NCBI RefSeq assembly: GCF_000382225.1
Contig: NZ_KB907816.1
Location: 25,878-89,877, forward strand
Direction of reading: 5' to 3'
Source: Hymenobacter aerophilus DSM 13606
GTDB lineage: Bacteria; Bacteroidota; Bacteroidia; Cytophagales; Hymenobacteraceae
Length of the DNA stretch: 64,000 bases
Shown: piece after piece, positions 8,764 to 15,730 of the stretch
Numbering within the stretch: position 1 is the stretch's first letter
Layout of the letters: every line of letters starts with the position of its first letter
Notes under the pieces: generated by a model
The model's input: the letters and a program-made list of their open reading frames with translations, nothing else
What the model was told of the DNA's origin: nothing
Database searches by the model: none
Translations under genes and position numbers: made by a program

Positions 8764-8905
8764 TCGATTATAAATCAGTTAGAAGCCGCTGCATAAAGCT
8801 TTACCGCGCCCTTCCCTGATCTGAGCAGACACCCGGCATAAGTTCAATCTTTGCATTGTACCATCACCGTCGGCACTCCCTGCCTCTGCGCCGTTGCGCC
8901 CGGCC

Positions 8906-9970
8906 CTACCGCCCGTCGCGGGCCGGGGGCAGGTCGAGGTTGAACACGATGTCGCGCATGCACTTGAAATGGCCCTGGGGGCACTTGGCAAACCCGATTT
9001 TCGAGCACGGCCGGCAGGCGAGGCCTTCTACCTGCAGCAGCCGGAACTCGGTGCGGTAGGGGTACATGCCGAACTCGGGCACGGTGTTGCCCCACACGCT
9101 GAAAATCTCCTTCTCAAACGCCGCCGCCACGTGCATCAGCCCCGTATCGTGGCTCACCACCAGCTGCGCCTGCCGCACCAGCGAGGCCGATTGGTTGAGG
9201 TTGAACTTCCCGCAGGCGTTATAAATAAGGGTTCTTGGGGCCGGAGAAGCTGGTTGCCGCGGGAAATAGTACGGGCTTTCCGGAATCCGGGGCTCGGCGG
9301 GCGGCGAGGCGGCGGCACCCGCATCAAAGGCCAGCTCGATGATGTGGCCGGTGCTTTCGTCGGTGGGGCCGCCGAGCAGCACCACCGGCCGCCGCAGCAG
9401 CCCGCACAGCTCGATGATGCGCTCGGTGGGCAGGCGCTTGGTGGCGTGCTGGGCCCCGATGGCGAAGGCCACGTAGCCCTGCCGGAACGCGGGCGGCAGC
9501 ACTTCAGCCACGTCCACTTCGTCTTCCTCGGGGATAAAGTAATCGAGCCCGCGGTTGTCGTTGCGCACGCCCAGCGGCGCGGCGGCGGCCAAATAGCGGT
9601 CCACGATGTGCACGCGGGGCAGCGTGTCAATCTTCCAGTTCACCAGCAGCCATTTGCGGGCGTTGAGCTTGTCGAAGCTGCTCGATTTCACCCCCAGGCG
9701 GGCCTTGATGATGGCCGTGCGCAGGTTGTGGTGCAGGTCGATGATGAAGTCGAACTGCTCGGCCCGCAGCTCAGCCACCAGTTCGCCCAGGCTGCCCGTC
9801 AGGCAGTGCACCCGGTCCACGTAGGGGTTGTTTTCCACGATGCCGCGAAAGGCCGGCTTGGTGGCAAAGTGCACCACGGCCCCCGCCACCTGCTGCTTCA
9901 CGGCCCGGATAACGGGCGTCGTCAGCACAATGTCGCCGATGGAGGAAAACCGCAGAATCAGTATTTTCAT
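8906..9970 (-). CDS. Glycosyltransferase family 9 (heptosyltransferase-like)
   Basis: A 354-residue GT-B fold enzyme related to lipopolysaccharide heptosyltransferases. The N-terminus MKILILRFSSIGDIVLTTPVIRA is the family signature (RFSSIGD with the catalytic Asp). FIIDLHHNLRT lies in the N-domain, and VVLLGGPTDE plus VSHDTGLMHVAAA in the C-domain form the sugar-nucleotide site. Near the end is a four-cysteine motif, CRPC...C...C (CxxC-x7-C-x6-C), also present in the second GT9 protein at 21572. The ATG at 9970 is well supported; sequence upstream is repeat-derived. It probably acts in surface polysaccharide assembly. Confidence 0.9.
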   Translation of the reverse strand: MKILILRFSSIGDIVLTTPVIRAVKQQVAGAVVHFATKPAFRGIVENNPYVDRVHCLTGSLGELVAELRAEQFDFIIDLHHNLRTAIIKARLGVKSSSFDKLNARKWLLVNWKIDTLPRVHIVDRYLAAAAPLGVRNDNRGLDYFIPEEDEVDVAEVLPPAFRQGYVAFAIGAQHATKRLPTERIIELCGLLRRPVVLLGGPTDESTGHIIELAFDAGAAASPPAEPRIPESPYYFPRQPASPAPRTLIYNACGKFNLNQSASLVRQAQLVVSHDTGLMHVAAAFEKEIFSVWGNTVPEFGMYPYRTEFRLLQVEGLACRPCSKIGFAKCPQGHFKCMRDIVFNLDLPPARDGR

Positions 9971-9992
9971 GTGCGTTGAGAGCAGAGAAAAA

Positions 9993-10103
9993 GTGTCATG
10001 CTGAGCGTAGCCGAAGCATTCTACTGTTATGCTAATCCTGCCATTAGAGTTACCAATGCGGTAGAGATGCTTCGACTCCGCTGCGCTCCGCTCAGCATGA
10101 CAC
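9993..10103. repeat. Inverted repeat, GATGCTTCGA subtype (copy 3)
   Basis: Outer arms GTGTCATGCTGAGCG and its complement ending CGCTCAGCATGACAC enclose imperfect inner arms containing GAAGCATTCTAC and GTAGAGATGCTTCGA. It belongs to the same superfamily as the other hairpins but with GCAT instead of AATC inside the arm. It lies 5-prime of the GT9 gene. Confidence 0.8.
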
Positions 10104-10114
10104 CGTTCTTTATA

Positions 10115-10249
10115 AGTACTTACGCAAAGGGGGCCGTAGGCTTGTAGCGCGAAGCTTCCGCTTCGCGTACCTTTGAACATAATCACCTAACAGTCAGCAG
10201 CGATACGCGAAGCAGAAGCTTCGCGCTACATTCGTTCTGCGTAAGCCCT
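10115..10249. mobile_element. MITE, 135 bp, copy A
   Basis: The terminal inverted repeats are AGTACTTACGCA at 10115-10126 and TGCGTAAGCCCT at 10238-10249. They are flanked by CTTTATA (10108-10114) and ATTTATA (10250-10256), a 6-of-7 direct repeat that fits a target-site duplication. Inside are the paired arms TGTAGCGCGAAGCTT... and ...AAGCTTCGCGCTACA. Aligned without gaps to the reverse complement of the copy at 24107, I count about 121 of 135 identical bases, including the loop. There is no coding capacity, so mobility would need a transposase elsewhere. Confidence 0.85.
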
Positions 10250-10273
10250 ATTTATATTCAGCCAAAACCTGCA

Positions 10274-12031
10274 TTACCCAAACAACGAATCCTGGAATTC
10301 GAGCGGGGGCTTGATGTTGGCTTTGCGTTTCGCAAAATACTCGGCCGCTTCTTCTACTGACTTCGTGTTGAAGGTTGTCGCCTTGGTGAGGCCGCCTTTG
10401 CGGCCCATCAGCACGCCGTAGCGCATGTCGGCGTAGCCGTTGGTGTGGTGGGCATCGGGGTTGATGCTGAGCTGTACACCCTGCTCCAGCGCGTAGTGCA
10501 CCCAGCGCCAGTCGAGGTCGAGGCGCCAGGGGTTGGCGTTGATTTCGATGATGACGTTGTGTTGGGCGCAGGCGTCGATGACGGCTTTGTGGTCGAGCGG
10601 GTAGCCTTCGCGGCGCAGCAGCAGCCGGCCGGTGGGGTGGCCCAGCATGGTGGTATACGGGTTCTCGATGGCCCGCAGCACCCGCGTGGTGGCTTTGCGC
10701 TCGTCCATTTTCAGGTTGGAGTGCACCGAGGCCACGATAAAATCGAAGGTTTCGAGCACCGCCGGCGGGTAGTCCAGCCCGCCATCCGACAAAATATCCG
10801 ACTCGATGCCCTTGAAAATGCGGAACGGCGCCAGCTCCTCATTCAGCTGGTCGATTTCCTGGTGCTGCTGGCGCACGCGCTCCACCGAGAGGCCGTTGGC
10901 GTAGTGGGCGGCCTGCGAGTGGTCGCAGATGCCGAGGTACTCGTAGCCCTCGTCGCGCAGGAAAGTGGCCATTTCGCGCAGGCTGTGGGTGCCGTCGGAG
11001 TAGGTGCTGTGGTTGTGCAGCGAACCGCGCAAATCGCCGGGCTCCAGCAGCTGGGGCAGCTTGTGCTGGCGGGCCAGCGGCAGCTCCCAGAGGCCCTCGC
11101 GCAGCTCGGGCTCGATGTATTGCAGGCCGGCGCGCTTATACAGGTCGGCCTCGGTGGCGAATTGCTCGCGCTTGAGCCACTGGCGCAGGCTGGCGGGCTG
11201 GCCGGCGGGTTGGGGCTCGTCGGTGAGGGCGCCGCTCAAGTGGGCGTCGGTGGCCGAGGTCAGCAGCAGCTGGTTGGTGAAATCGGCGGGCGAAACCAGG
11301 CGCACCTCCACCTGCACGCCCGAAGCCGTGGCCGCGCCGCGCCAGGCAAACGGGCCGCTGCGGCGCGGGTCGGCGGTGAGGCCCTCCAGCTCGTTGAGGG
11401 TCTGGCGGGCGGCCGCGGGGTCGGTGGTGGCCACCACCAGCTGCACGGTTTCGATGGTTTCGAGGCGGCGGCGCACTTCCCCGCTCACGGCGGCCTGCGC
11501 GGTGCCGGGGGCGGCTTCGAGGCGCGCCAACAGCTCGTGGGCCAGCTCCTCGCCCTGCGGATAGAGCACTTTGCCCCGGCTCTGGTCGGTGAAATCGAGG
11601 GCGTCGAGCAGGGCCTGCTGGGTTTTCTGGCCGAAGCCCTTGAGCTTGCTCACCTCGTCGTTTTCGGCGGCCGTGCGCAGCTGGGCAGCATCCTCAATGC
11701 CCAAATCTTTCCACAGCGTGCGGATTTTCTTGGGGCCGATGCCTTTTATTTTCAGCAGCTCGACTACGCCGGGCGGGGTGGCGGCCAGCAGCCGGTCGAG
11801 TTCCTCAAACGAGCCGGTGTCGAGCATTTCGGCCACTTTGGCGGCGGCGGTTTTGCTCAGGCCGGTGCGGTCGGGCAGGCCGGTGCGCTCCACGTCGGCC
11901 ACCGGGAAGCTGAGGGCCTCCAGGGCGTTGGCGGTGCCTTCGTAGGCCCGGATTTTAAACTGGTTTTCGCCGTGCAGCTCCAGCAGCTGGGCCGCCAGGC
12001 GGAAGGCTCGGGTTAGGGCGCGGTTGTCCAT
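10274..12031 (-). CDS. PolX-like protein: PHP phosphoesterase domain with degenerate polymerase-beta domain
   Basis: A 585-residue protein with the PolX layout. It has N-terminal helix-hairpin-helix segments (KIKGIGPKKI near 94-103, LKGFGQKTQQ near 130), a family X nucleotidyltransferase-like region, and a C-terminal PHP domain. The PHP metal ligands appear intact: LHNHSTYSDG (338-347), CDHS (369-372), GIESDIL (E410), SVHSN (H437), LGHPTG (H465) and NPDAHH (524-529). The polymerase motifs are altered: the usual GS..RR..E...DxD reads SGEVRRRLETIETVQ, and the later VDLR reads VEVR, so no catalytic Asp triad is visible. It may be a 3-prime exonuclease or DNA-repair phosphoesterase without polymerase activity. 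A TACCTTTG box sits five bases before the ATG. Confidence 0.85.
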   Translation of the reverse strand: MDNRALTRAFRLAAQLLELHGENQFKIRAYEGTANALEALSFPVADVERTGLPDRTGLSKTAAAKVAEMLDTGSFEELDRLLAATPPGVVELLKIKGIGPKKIRTLWKDLGIEDAAQLRTAAENDEVSKLKGFGQKTQQALLDALDFTDQSRGKVLYPQGEELAHELLARLEAAPGTAQAAVSGEVRRRLETIETVQLVVATTDPAAARQTLNELEGLTADPRRSGPFAWRGAATASGVQVEVRLVSPADFTNQLLLTSATDAHLSGALTDEPQPAGQPASLRQWLKREQFATEADLYKRAGLQYIEPELREGLWELPLARQHKLPQLLEPGDLRGSLHNHSTYSDGTHSLREMATFLRDEGYEYLGICDHSQAAHYANGLSVERVRQQHQEIDQLNEELAPFRIFKGIESDILSDGGLDYPPAVLETFDFIVASVHSNLKMDERKATTRVLRAIENPYTTMLGHPTGRLLLRREGYPLDHKAVIDACAQHNVIIEINANPWRLDLDWRWVHYALEQGVQLSINPDAHHTNGYADMRYGVLMGRKGGLTKATTFNTKSVEEAAEYFAKRKANIKPPLEFQDSLFG

Positions 12032-12036
12032 GCGGG

Positions 12037-12044
12037 CAAAGGTA
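12037..12044 (-). promoter_or_regulatory. -7 box immediately upstream of the PolX-like gene
   Basis: The minus strand reads TACCTTTG ending five bases before the ATG at 12031. With the usual distance from this box to the transcription start, the mRNA would have almost no leader. No clear TTG -33 element is seen. Confidence 0.6.
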
Positions 12045-12086
12045 ATGCGTGGGGAGGTTGGGTGATGGGGTGATGGGGTTGCGTTG

Positions 12087-12126
12087 GGTGATGAGGTGAT
12101 GAGGTGATGAGGTGATGAGGTGATGA
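12087..12126. repeat. Tandem 8-bp repeat (GGTGATGA) x5
   Basis: Five perfect head-to-tail copies of GGTGATGA, preceded by two imperfect GGTGATGG units near 12060-12080. It sits just upstream of the PolX-like promoter. Eight-base periodicity makes it a candidate for length variation by slippage. Confidence 0.85.
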
Positions 12127-12228
12127 GGCTATACGCTGATTCCGGCCCGCCCGCTGCCCGGCGCCAGCGGCCGGCCCGCACGGGGCGCCCGGCTAAGCCC
12201 GCAGCACGCTTTTGCCGTACTCCTTTCC

Positions 12229-12717
12229 ATGACGACTCCCCGACTATTGCTGACGGCGCTGCTGCTGAGTGGCGCCACGCTTCCGGCCTGCGCCCAGACC
12301 ACGCCCGCGCTCAGCCCCGACCAACAGGCCTTCCGGCAGGGCACTTTCCAGGGCGCCACCGCTGACAAGGCCCAATACAAGGCCATTTACCAGCTCAATA
12401 CCGACGACGCCCGGCATATTAAAATGACGCTGCGCAACATCCGCAACGCCCTGGCCGACCCGCGCCTGCAGGGCCGGCTGGAGGTTGAGCTGGTAGCCTT
12501 TTCGGGCGGCATCGTGGCGTTTCGGCGCGACCAGCCCTACGAGGCCGAGCTGCGGGCGCTGCTGGAGCAGGGCGTGATTCTGGCCCAGTGCCTGAACACC
12601 ATGCGCGAGCGGAACGTGAGCCAGCAGGAGCTGTGGCCGTTTCTGGCCTACGTGCCCAGCGGCAATGGCGAGCTGATTATCCGCCAGGGCCAGGGCTGGG
12701 CGCTGGTGCATCCGTAG
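12229..12717 (+). CDS. Exported DsrE-family protein
   Basis: A 162-residue protein with an N-terminal signal peptide (MTTPRLLLTALLLSGATLPACAQ). A DsrE/DsrF/YchN-like fold follows: YKAIYQLNTDDARHIKMTLRNIRNAL is the first strand-helix unit, VELVAFSGGIVAF the second, and GVILAQCLNTMRERN places a Cys at residue 121 where sulfur-relay DsrE proteins carry their reactive cysteine. Cytoplasmic homologues move sulfur; the secreted Bacteroidota versions have no established role. The signal may be a lipoprotein type (PAC), though the Cys is followed by AQ, suggesting cleavage after CAQ. It opens a run of five small exported proteins on the same strand. Confidence 0.8.
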   Translation: MTTPRLLLTALLLSGATLPACAQTTPALSPDQQAFRQGTFQGATADKAQYKAIYQLNTDDARHIKMTLRNIRNALADPRLQGRLEVELVAFSGGIVAFRRDQPYEAELRALLEQGVILAQCLNTMRERNVSQQELWPFLAYVPSGNGELIIRQGQGWALVHP

Positions 12718-12801
12718 CCGCGGCCCGGCCGGGTGGGCGGCTATCCGTTCCCAAATCTGTATTTTACCGGCCCAACTCCCCTCACCCCTTCCCTTTCCGC
12801 T

Positions 12802-13200
12802 ATGCGTCTGTTCACTGTTTTTGCCGCTCTGAGCGTACTGTTGCTGGCCGCCACCTGCAAGCCGCAGGGTGCCCGCCTGCCCCCCAACCTCAAGCAGCTG
12901 GAAGGCACTTGGCTGCACGCCCACGAAGAGGACCAGGCCGACGTGCTCGTGTACCGGCCCAACACCTACCCCTTCCCGCCCTCGCGGGGCCGCACGGGCT
13001 TCGCCTTCGAGCCCTACGGCCTGTTTACGCAGTACGACATTGCCCCCACCGATGGCCTCGAGGGCCACAAGGGCCACTGGAAAATGCAGAACGACCACAC
13101 GCTGCTCATCAGCCTCGACGATAAGCAGGAACCCGATTATACGCTGGAAGTGGTGTCGCTGGAAGACAACGTGCTGAAGGTGCGGCGCAAAGATTTGTAG
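12802..13200 (+). CDS. Small lipoprotein (lipocalin-like)
   Basis: A 132-residue lipoprotein: signal peptide MRLFTVFAALSVLLLAATC with Cys 19. The mature part opens LKQLEGTWLHAHEE and continues VYRPNTYPFPPSRGRTGF, then TLLISLDD and LEVVSLEDNVLKVRRKDL. The LEGTW start and the repeated beta strands ending in LKVRR are typical of small lipocalin-like lipoproteins in Bacteroidota. It shares a general pattern (YRP..Y..., short beta barrel, closing xVxxxxLxxR) with the lipoprotein at 14491. The start at 12802 is set by the signal peptide. Function unknown. Confidence 0.7.
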   Translation: MRLFTVFAALSVLLLAATCKPQGARLPPNLKQLEGTWLHAHEEDQADVLVYRPNTYPFPPSRGRTGFAFEPYGLFTQYDIAPTDGLEGHKGHWKMQNDHTLLISLDDKQEPDYTLEVVSLEDNVLKVRRKDL

Positions 13201-13274
13201 GCGGCTGCAACGCATTGGCGGGGCGCCGGCTCCTGCTGATGGGTGCTTTTGCCCGCTTTCTTTCCGCTCACTTT

Positions 13275-13655
13275 ATGCGTTTACCCCTTTATTTATCAGC
13301 CGCCCTATTGATGTTTTCGGCCGGCTGCCAGAAGTCGGATGAGCCGACGCCCGACACCCTGCTGGGCAAAAACTGGTACAACACCACCCAGGCCGGCGAC
13401 GACGGCCACACGATTTTCTCGACCACCAACCCCAACCTGGCCTGGACCTACGACGGGTTTCGCCTCGATGCCGACGGCAGCTTTGTGGAGTACGGCCTCG
13501 ATGCCGCTTTCAACCCCGAAACCCGGCCTGGCAGCTGGAAGCAGGAAGGCAGCCTCAAGTACCGCATCAGCTTCCAAAACCCGGCCCGCAAAGGCTACCT
13601 GCTGCGCATTGCCAAACCCGCCGCCAACCAGCTCCAGGCCCGCCGCGACTACTAA
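13275..13655 (+). CDS. Small hypothetical lipoprotein
   Basis: A 126-residue lipoprotein: signal MRLPLYLSAALLMFSAGC with Cys 18. The mature domain contains LLGKNWYNTTQAGDDG, FRLDADGSFVEYGLD and GSWKQEGSLKYRISF, the W-rich beta pattern of lipocalin-like lipoproteins; the FRLDADG motif recurs in the lipoprotein at 14491. It ends NQLQARRDY. It is third in the exported-protein run and its role is unknown. The ATG at 13275 is chosen for the signal peptide; an upstream in-frame ATG adds a charged extension. Confidence 0.65.
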   Translation: MRLPLYLSAALLMFSAGCQKSDEPTPDTLLGKNWYNTTQAGDDGHTIFSTTNPNLAWTYDGFRLDADGSFVEYGLDAAFNPETRPGSWKQEGSLKYRISFQNPARKGYLLRIAKPAANQLQARRDY

Positions 13656-13794
13656 GCGGGCGGCATTTTTCGGATCGGCTGCGTATGCATTACCGACCGG
13701 CTGACTCCCGGCCCACGCGGCTGGCGTAAGTGTCAAGTATTGGTAGCACAGGTCCCTTTCCTGCTACGTTTACACCCTATTACCCTCTTGGCTT

Positions 13795-14409
13795 ATGCGC
13801 ATCCCTTCTCTTCTGCTCGGCCTGTCATTGGTCCTGGTCGCTCCCACCTTTTCCAGTTGTAAGCCGGACAACGCCACGCCTCGCGAAAAACTGCCCCCCG
13901 CCACGGACAAGGGCCTGGAGACCGGTGGCTTCCGGCTCGACGGTGTGCTGTGGGTGGCGCTGCAACAGCACCTATTCGCCCCCAGACAAGTAAGCGCCTC
14001 CATTATCCGCGCCTACGACGGCCAGCCCGGCTACGCACTGAGCGTTTTCCTGTATCGTAGCCCCGTCGACGAAGGCTATTCCAACCCCGGTACCACACTG
14101 ATACTGTATGTGCCCAACATCACGGGCCCCGGGCGCTTTGAGCTGGGGCAAGTCGTGCCCACCAGCATTCCCTCCGATTGGCCGGCCTACGGGCTTTATA
14201 CGGCCCCCGACAACTACCCGGGCACTGTTCCTTACAGCAGCTACTACACCGGCCGCGGCCCCGGTTCAACCGGTCATGTGCTCATCACGCGCTTTGATAG
14301 GACGGCCCGCGTAGTCAGCGGCACCTTCGAGTTTACGGCCGGTACGGGCAGCAGCCAGGTTAAAATAACCGAAGGCCGCTTTGATGCCCCGTTGGAGGTC
14401 AAGTTTTAA
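13795..14409 (+). CDS. Lipoprotein with DUF6252-like domain
   Basis: A 204-residue lipoprotein with signal MRIPSLLLGLSLVLVAPTFSSC (Cys 22). The mature protein has GFRLDGVLWVAL, then TTLILYVPNITGPGRFELG, YSSYYTGRG and the closing pattern VLITRFDRTARVVSGTFEFTAG...KITEGRFD. This C-terminal pattern is one I associate with DUF6252-type lipoproteins, which recur in Hymenobacter and relatives. No enzymatic motif is present, and it is probably a beta-sandwich surface protein. A partial -7 box (TACGTTTA) occurs near 13763. Confidence 0.65.
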   Translation: MRIPSLLLGLSLVLVAPTFSSCKPDNATPREKLPPATDKGLETGGFRLDGVLWVALQQHLFAPRQVSASIIRAYDGQPGYALSVFLYRSPVDEGYSNPGTTLILYVPNITGPGRFELGQVVPTSIPSDWPAYGLYTAPDNYPGTVPYSSYYTGRGPGSTGHVLITRFDRTARVVSGTFEFTAGTGSSQVKITEGRFDAPLEVKF

Positions 14410-14490
14410 GCCAGTTCTTAACCCTGAGTTGGTTGTATCGGGCCAGCGGTTGGTCAAACCATTATCTTCCACCATTTAATTAATAACAAC

Positions 14491-14943
14491 ATGCGTGCTT
14501 CCCTGCTGACTTTATTAACCGCTACGGCGCTGGCCCTGGGCGCCTGCGCATCCAATCAGCCGGAAGCTCCGGTGGAAAAGCAACTGGATTCGCAAAGCGC
14601 TGATACGGCGTTGTTCGGGCAGCTGTGGCTGAATTCCTACGAGTCGCGGCCCACCGAAACGCCCACCTACCGCCCCGAGCAGTACACCTGGGCCACCCAG
14701 CCCGAGCGCTACAACATGCCCATTGAGGGCGGCGACGGGTTCCGGCTCGACGCCGACGGCAAGGGCGTGTACGTGGCGCCCGGCATCGGCACCGGCCCCA
14801 CCACGCACCCGCTCACCTGGCAGCGCGAAGACCCCGCCAAGCGCGTGTTCCGGCTGCACCTGACCGACGATTCGCAGCCAGATATGCGGCTGGAAGTGGA
14901 GTCAGTAACGGCCGACCGCCTTACGGCCCGCTACCTGCCCTAG
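14491..14943 (+). CDS. Small hypothetical lipoprotein
   Basis: A 150-residue lipoprotein, signal MRASLLTLLTATALALGAC with Cys 19. The mature part shows LFGQLWLNSYESR, TYRPEQYTWATQPERYNMP, GFRLDADGKGVYVAPG and a closing MRLEVESVTADRLTARYLP. These elements mirror the lipoproteins at 12802 (YRPNTY, LEVVSLEDNVLKVRR) and 13275 (FRLDADG), suggesting diverged paralogues of one family in the same cluster. Function unknown. A G/C-rich stem-loop follows near 14970-15005. Confidence 0.65.
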   Translation: MRASLLTLLTATALALGACASNQPEAPVEKQLDSQSADTALFGQLWLNSYESRPTETPTYRPEQYTWATQPERYNMPIEGGDGFRLDADGKGVYVAPGIGTGPTTHPLTWQREDPAKRVFRLHLTDDSQPDMRLEVESVTADRLTARYLP

Positions 14944-15011
14944 CCGGCCCGGTAGCCCGGCGCGGCTTTGCGGCCCGGCAGCTCCCTGGGGGTGGCCGGG
15001 CCGTTTTGCGT

Positions 15012-15019
15012 TATGTTTG
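15012..15019 (+). promoter_or_regulatory. -7 box of the EVE-domain gene
   Basis: TATGTTTG fits TAnnTTTG and ends 23 bases before the ATG at 15043. Confidence 0.55.
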
Positions 15020-15042
15020 CCCCCAAACCCACCGGCATTTTC

Positions 15043-15459
15043 ATGAACTACTGGCTTGTTAAATCGGAACCCGCGGCGTATTCCTGGGACGAGTTCGTGC
15101 GCGAAGGTGGCACCGACTGGACTGGCGTGCGCAACTTCCAGGCCCGCAACTTCCTGCGCCAGATGCAGCCCGCCGACCTGGTGCTGTTCTACCACAGCGT
15201 GAGCGACAAGCAGGTAGTAGGCATAGCCGAAGTAGCCGCCCCCGCCGCCCCCGACGCCACCGCCCCCGCCGGCACCGACTGGGTGGCCGTGCGCCTCACG
15301 CCCCGCCAGCCCCTGCCCACGCCCGTTACGCTGGCCCGCATCAAACAGGACGAACGCCTGACCCAGATTGCCCTGCTGCGCCAGTCGCGCCTCTCGGTAA
15401 TGCCCCTCAAACCCGAGGAATTCGACGTGCTGCTGGAGTTGGGAGAGGTGAGGTGGTGA
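15043..15459 (+). CDS. EVE-domain protein (PUA-like fold)
   Basis: A 138-residue EVE-domain protein. The family start MNYWLVKSEPAAYSWDEF is followed by TDWTGVRNFQARNFLRQM, DLVLFYHS, VVGIAEV and a C-terminal LSVMPLKPEEFDVLLEL, covering the whole domain. EVE domains have a PUA-like fold related to YTH domains and are thought to bind modified bases in RNA or DNA. Alone in the genome like this, the target is unknown. A modification-dependent SRA pair lies about 9 kb away, not adjacent. The last residues GEVRW run into the start of a large inverted repeat. Confidence 0.92.
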   Translation: MNYWLVKSEPAAYSWDEFVREGGTDWTGVRNFQARNFLRQMQPADLVLFYHSVSDKQVVGIAEVAAPAAPDATAPAGTDWVAVRLTPRQPLPTPVTLARIKQDERLTQIALLRQSRLSVMPLKPEEFDVLLELGEVRW

Positions 15460-15477
15460 TTTGGTGAAATGGTGAAC

Positions 15478-15618
15478 TGGTGAGATGGTGAGTTGACGTT
15501 CACTGTCATCCTGAGCGCAGCGAAGGACCTATATAGAAGCTATTATCTGATGTTAGCTTCTGTATAGGTCCTTCGCTGCGCTCAGGATGACAGTGAACGT
15601 CAACTCACCATCTCACCA
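15478..15618. repeat. Long inverted repeat, GGACC subtype (copy 4)
   Basis: Two 65-base arms (15478-15542 and 15554-15618) differ at one position, around an 11-base loop. The inner part is the GTCATCCTGAGCGCAGCGAAGGACC core; the outer part is a GGTGAGATGGTGAGTT-type sequence. It is the largest hairpin in the window and lies directly after the EVE gene stop. Confidence 0.92.
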
Positions 15619-15730
15619 CCTCACCATCTCACCTCAGGGCATCATTGGGTGGGCGCCGATGTTAGGCGGAGCCCGGGCTTCTGCGTATCTTACGTAAGCC
15701 CTTCTCCCTGAACCCCTGGTGCCCGCCGCT

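Noticed and set aside
9971..10186. An N-terminal extension of the first GT9 protein
   Set aside because: The extension is translated from the inverted repeat and MITE. The family starts at MKILILRFSSIGD.
10445..12016. A 523-codon frame antisense to the PolX-like gene
   Set aside because: The PHP and helix-hairpin-helix motifs on the minus strand are decisive. The plus-strand translation is repetitive Gly/Val/Gln.
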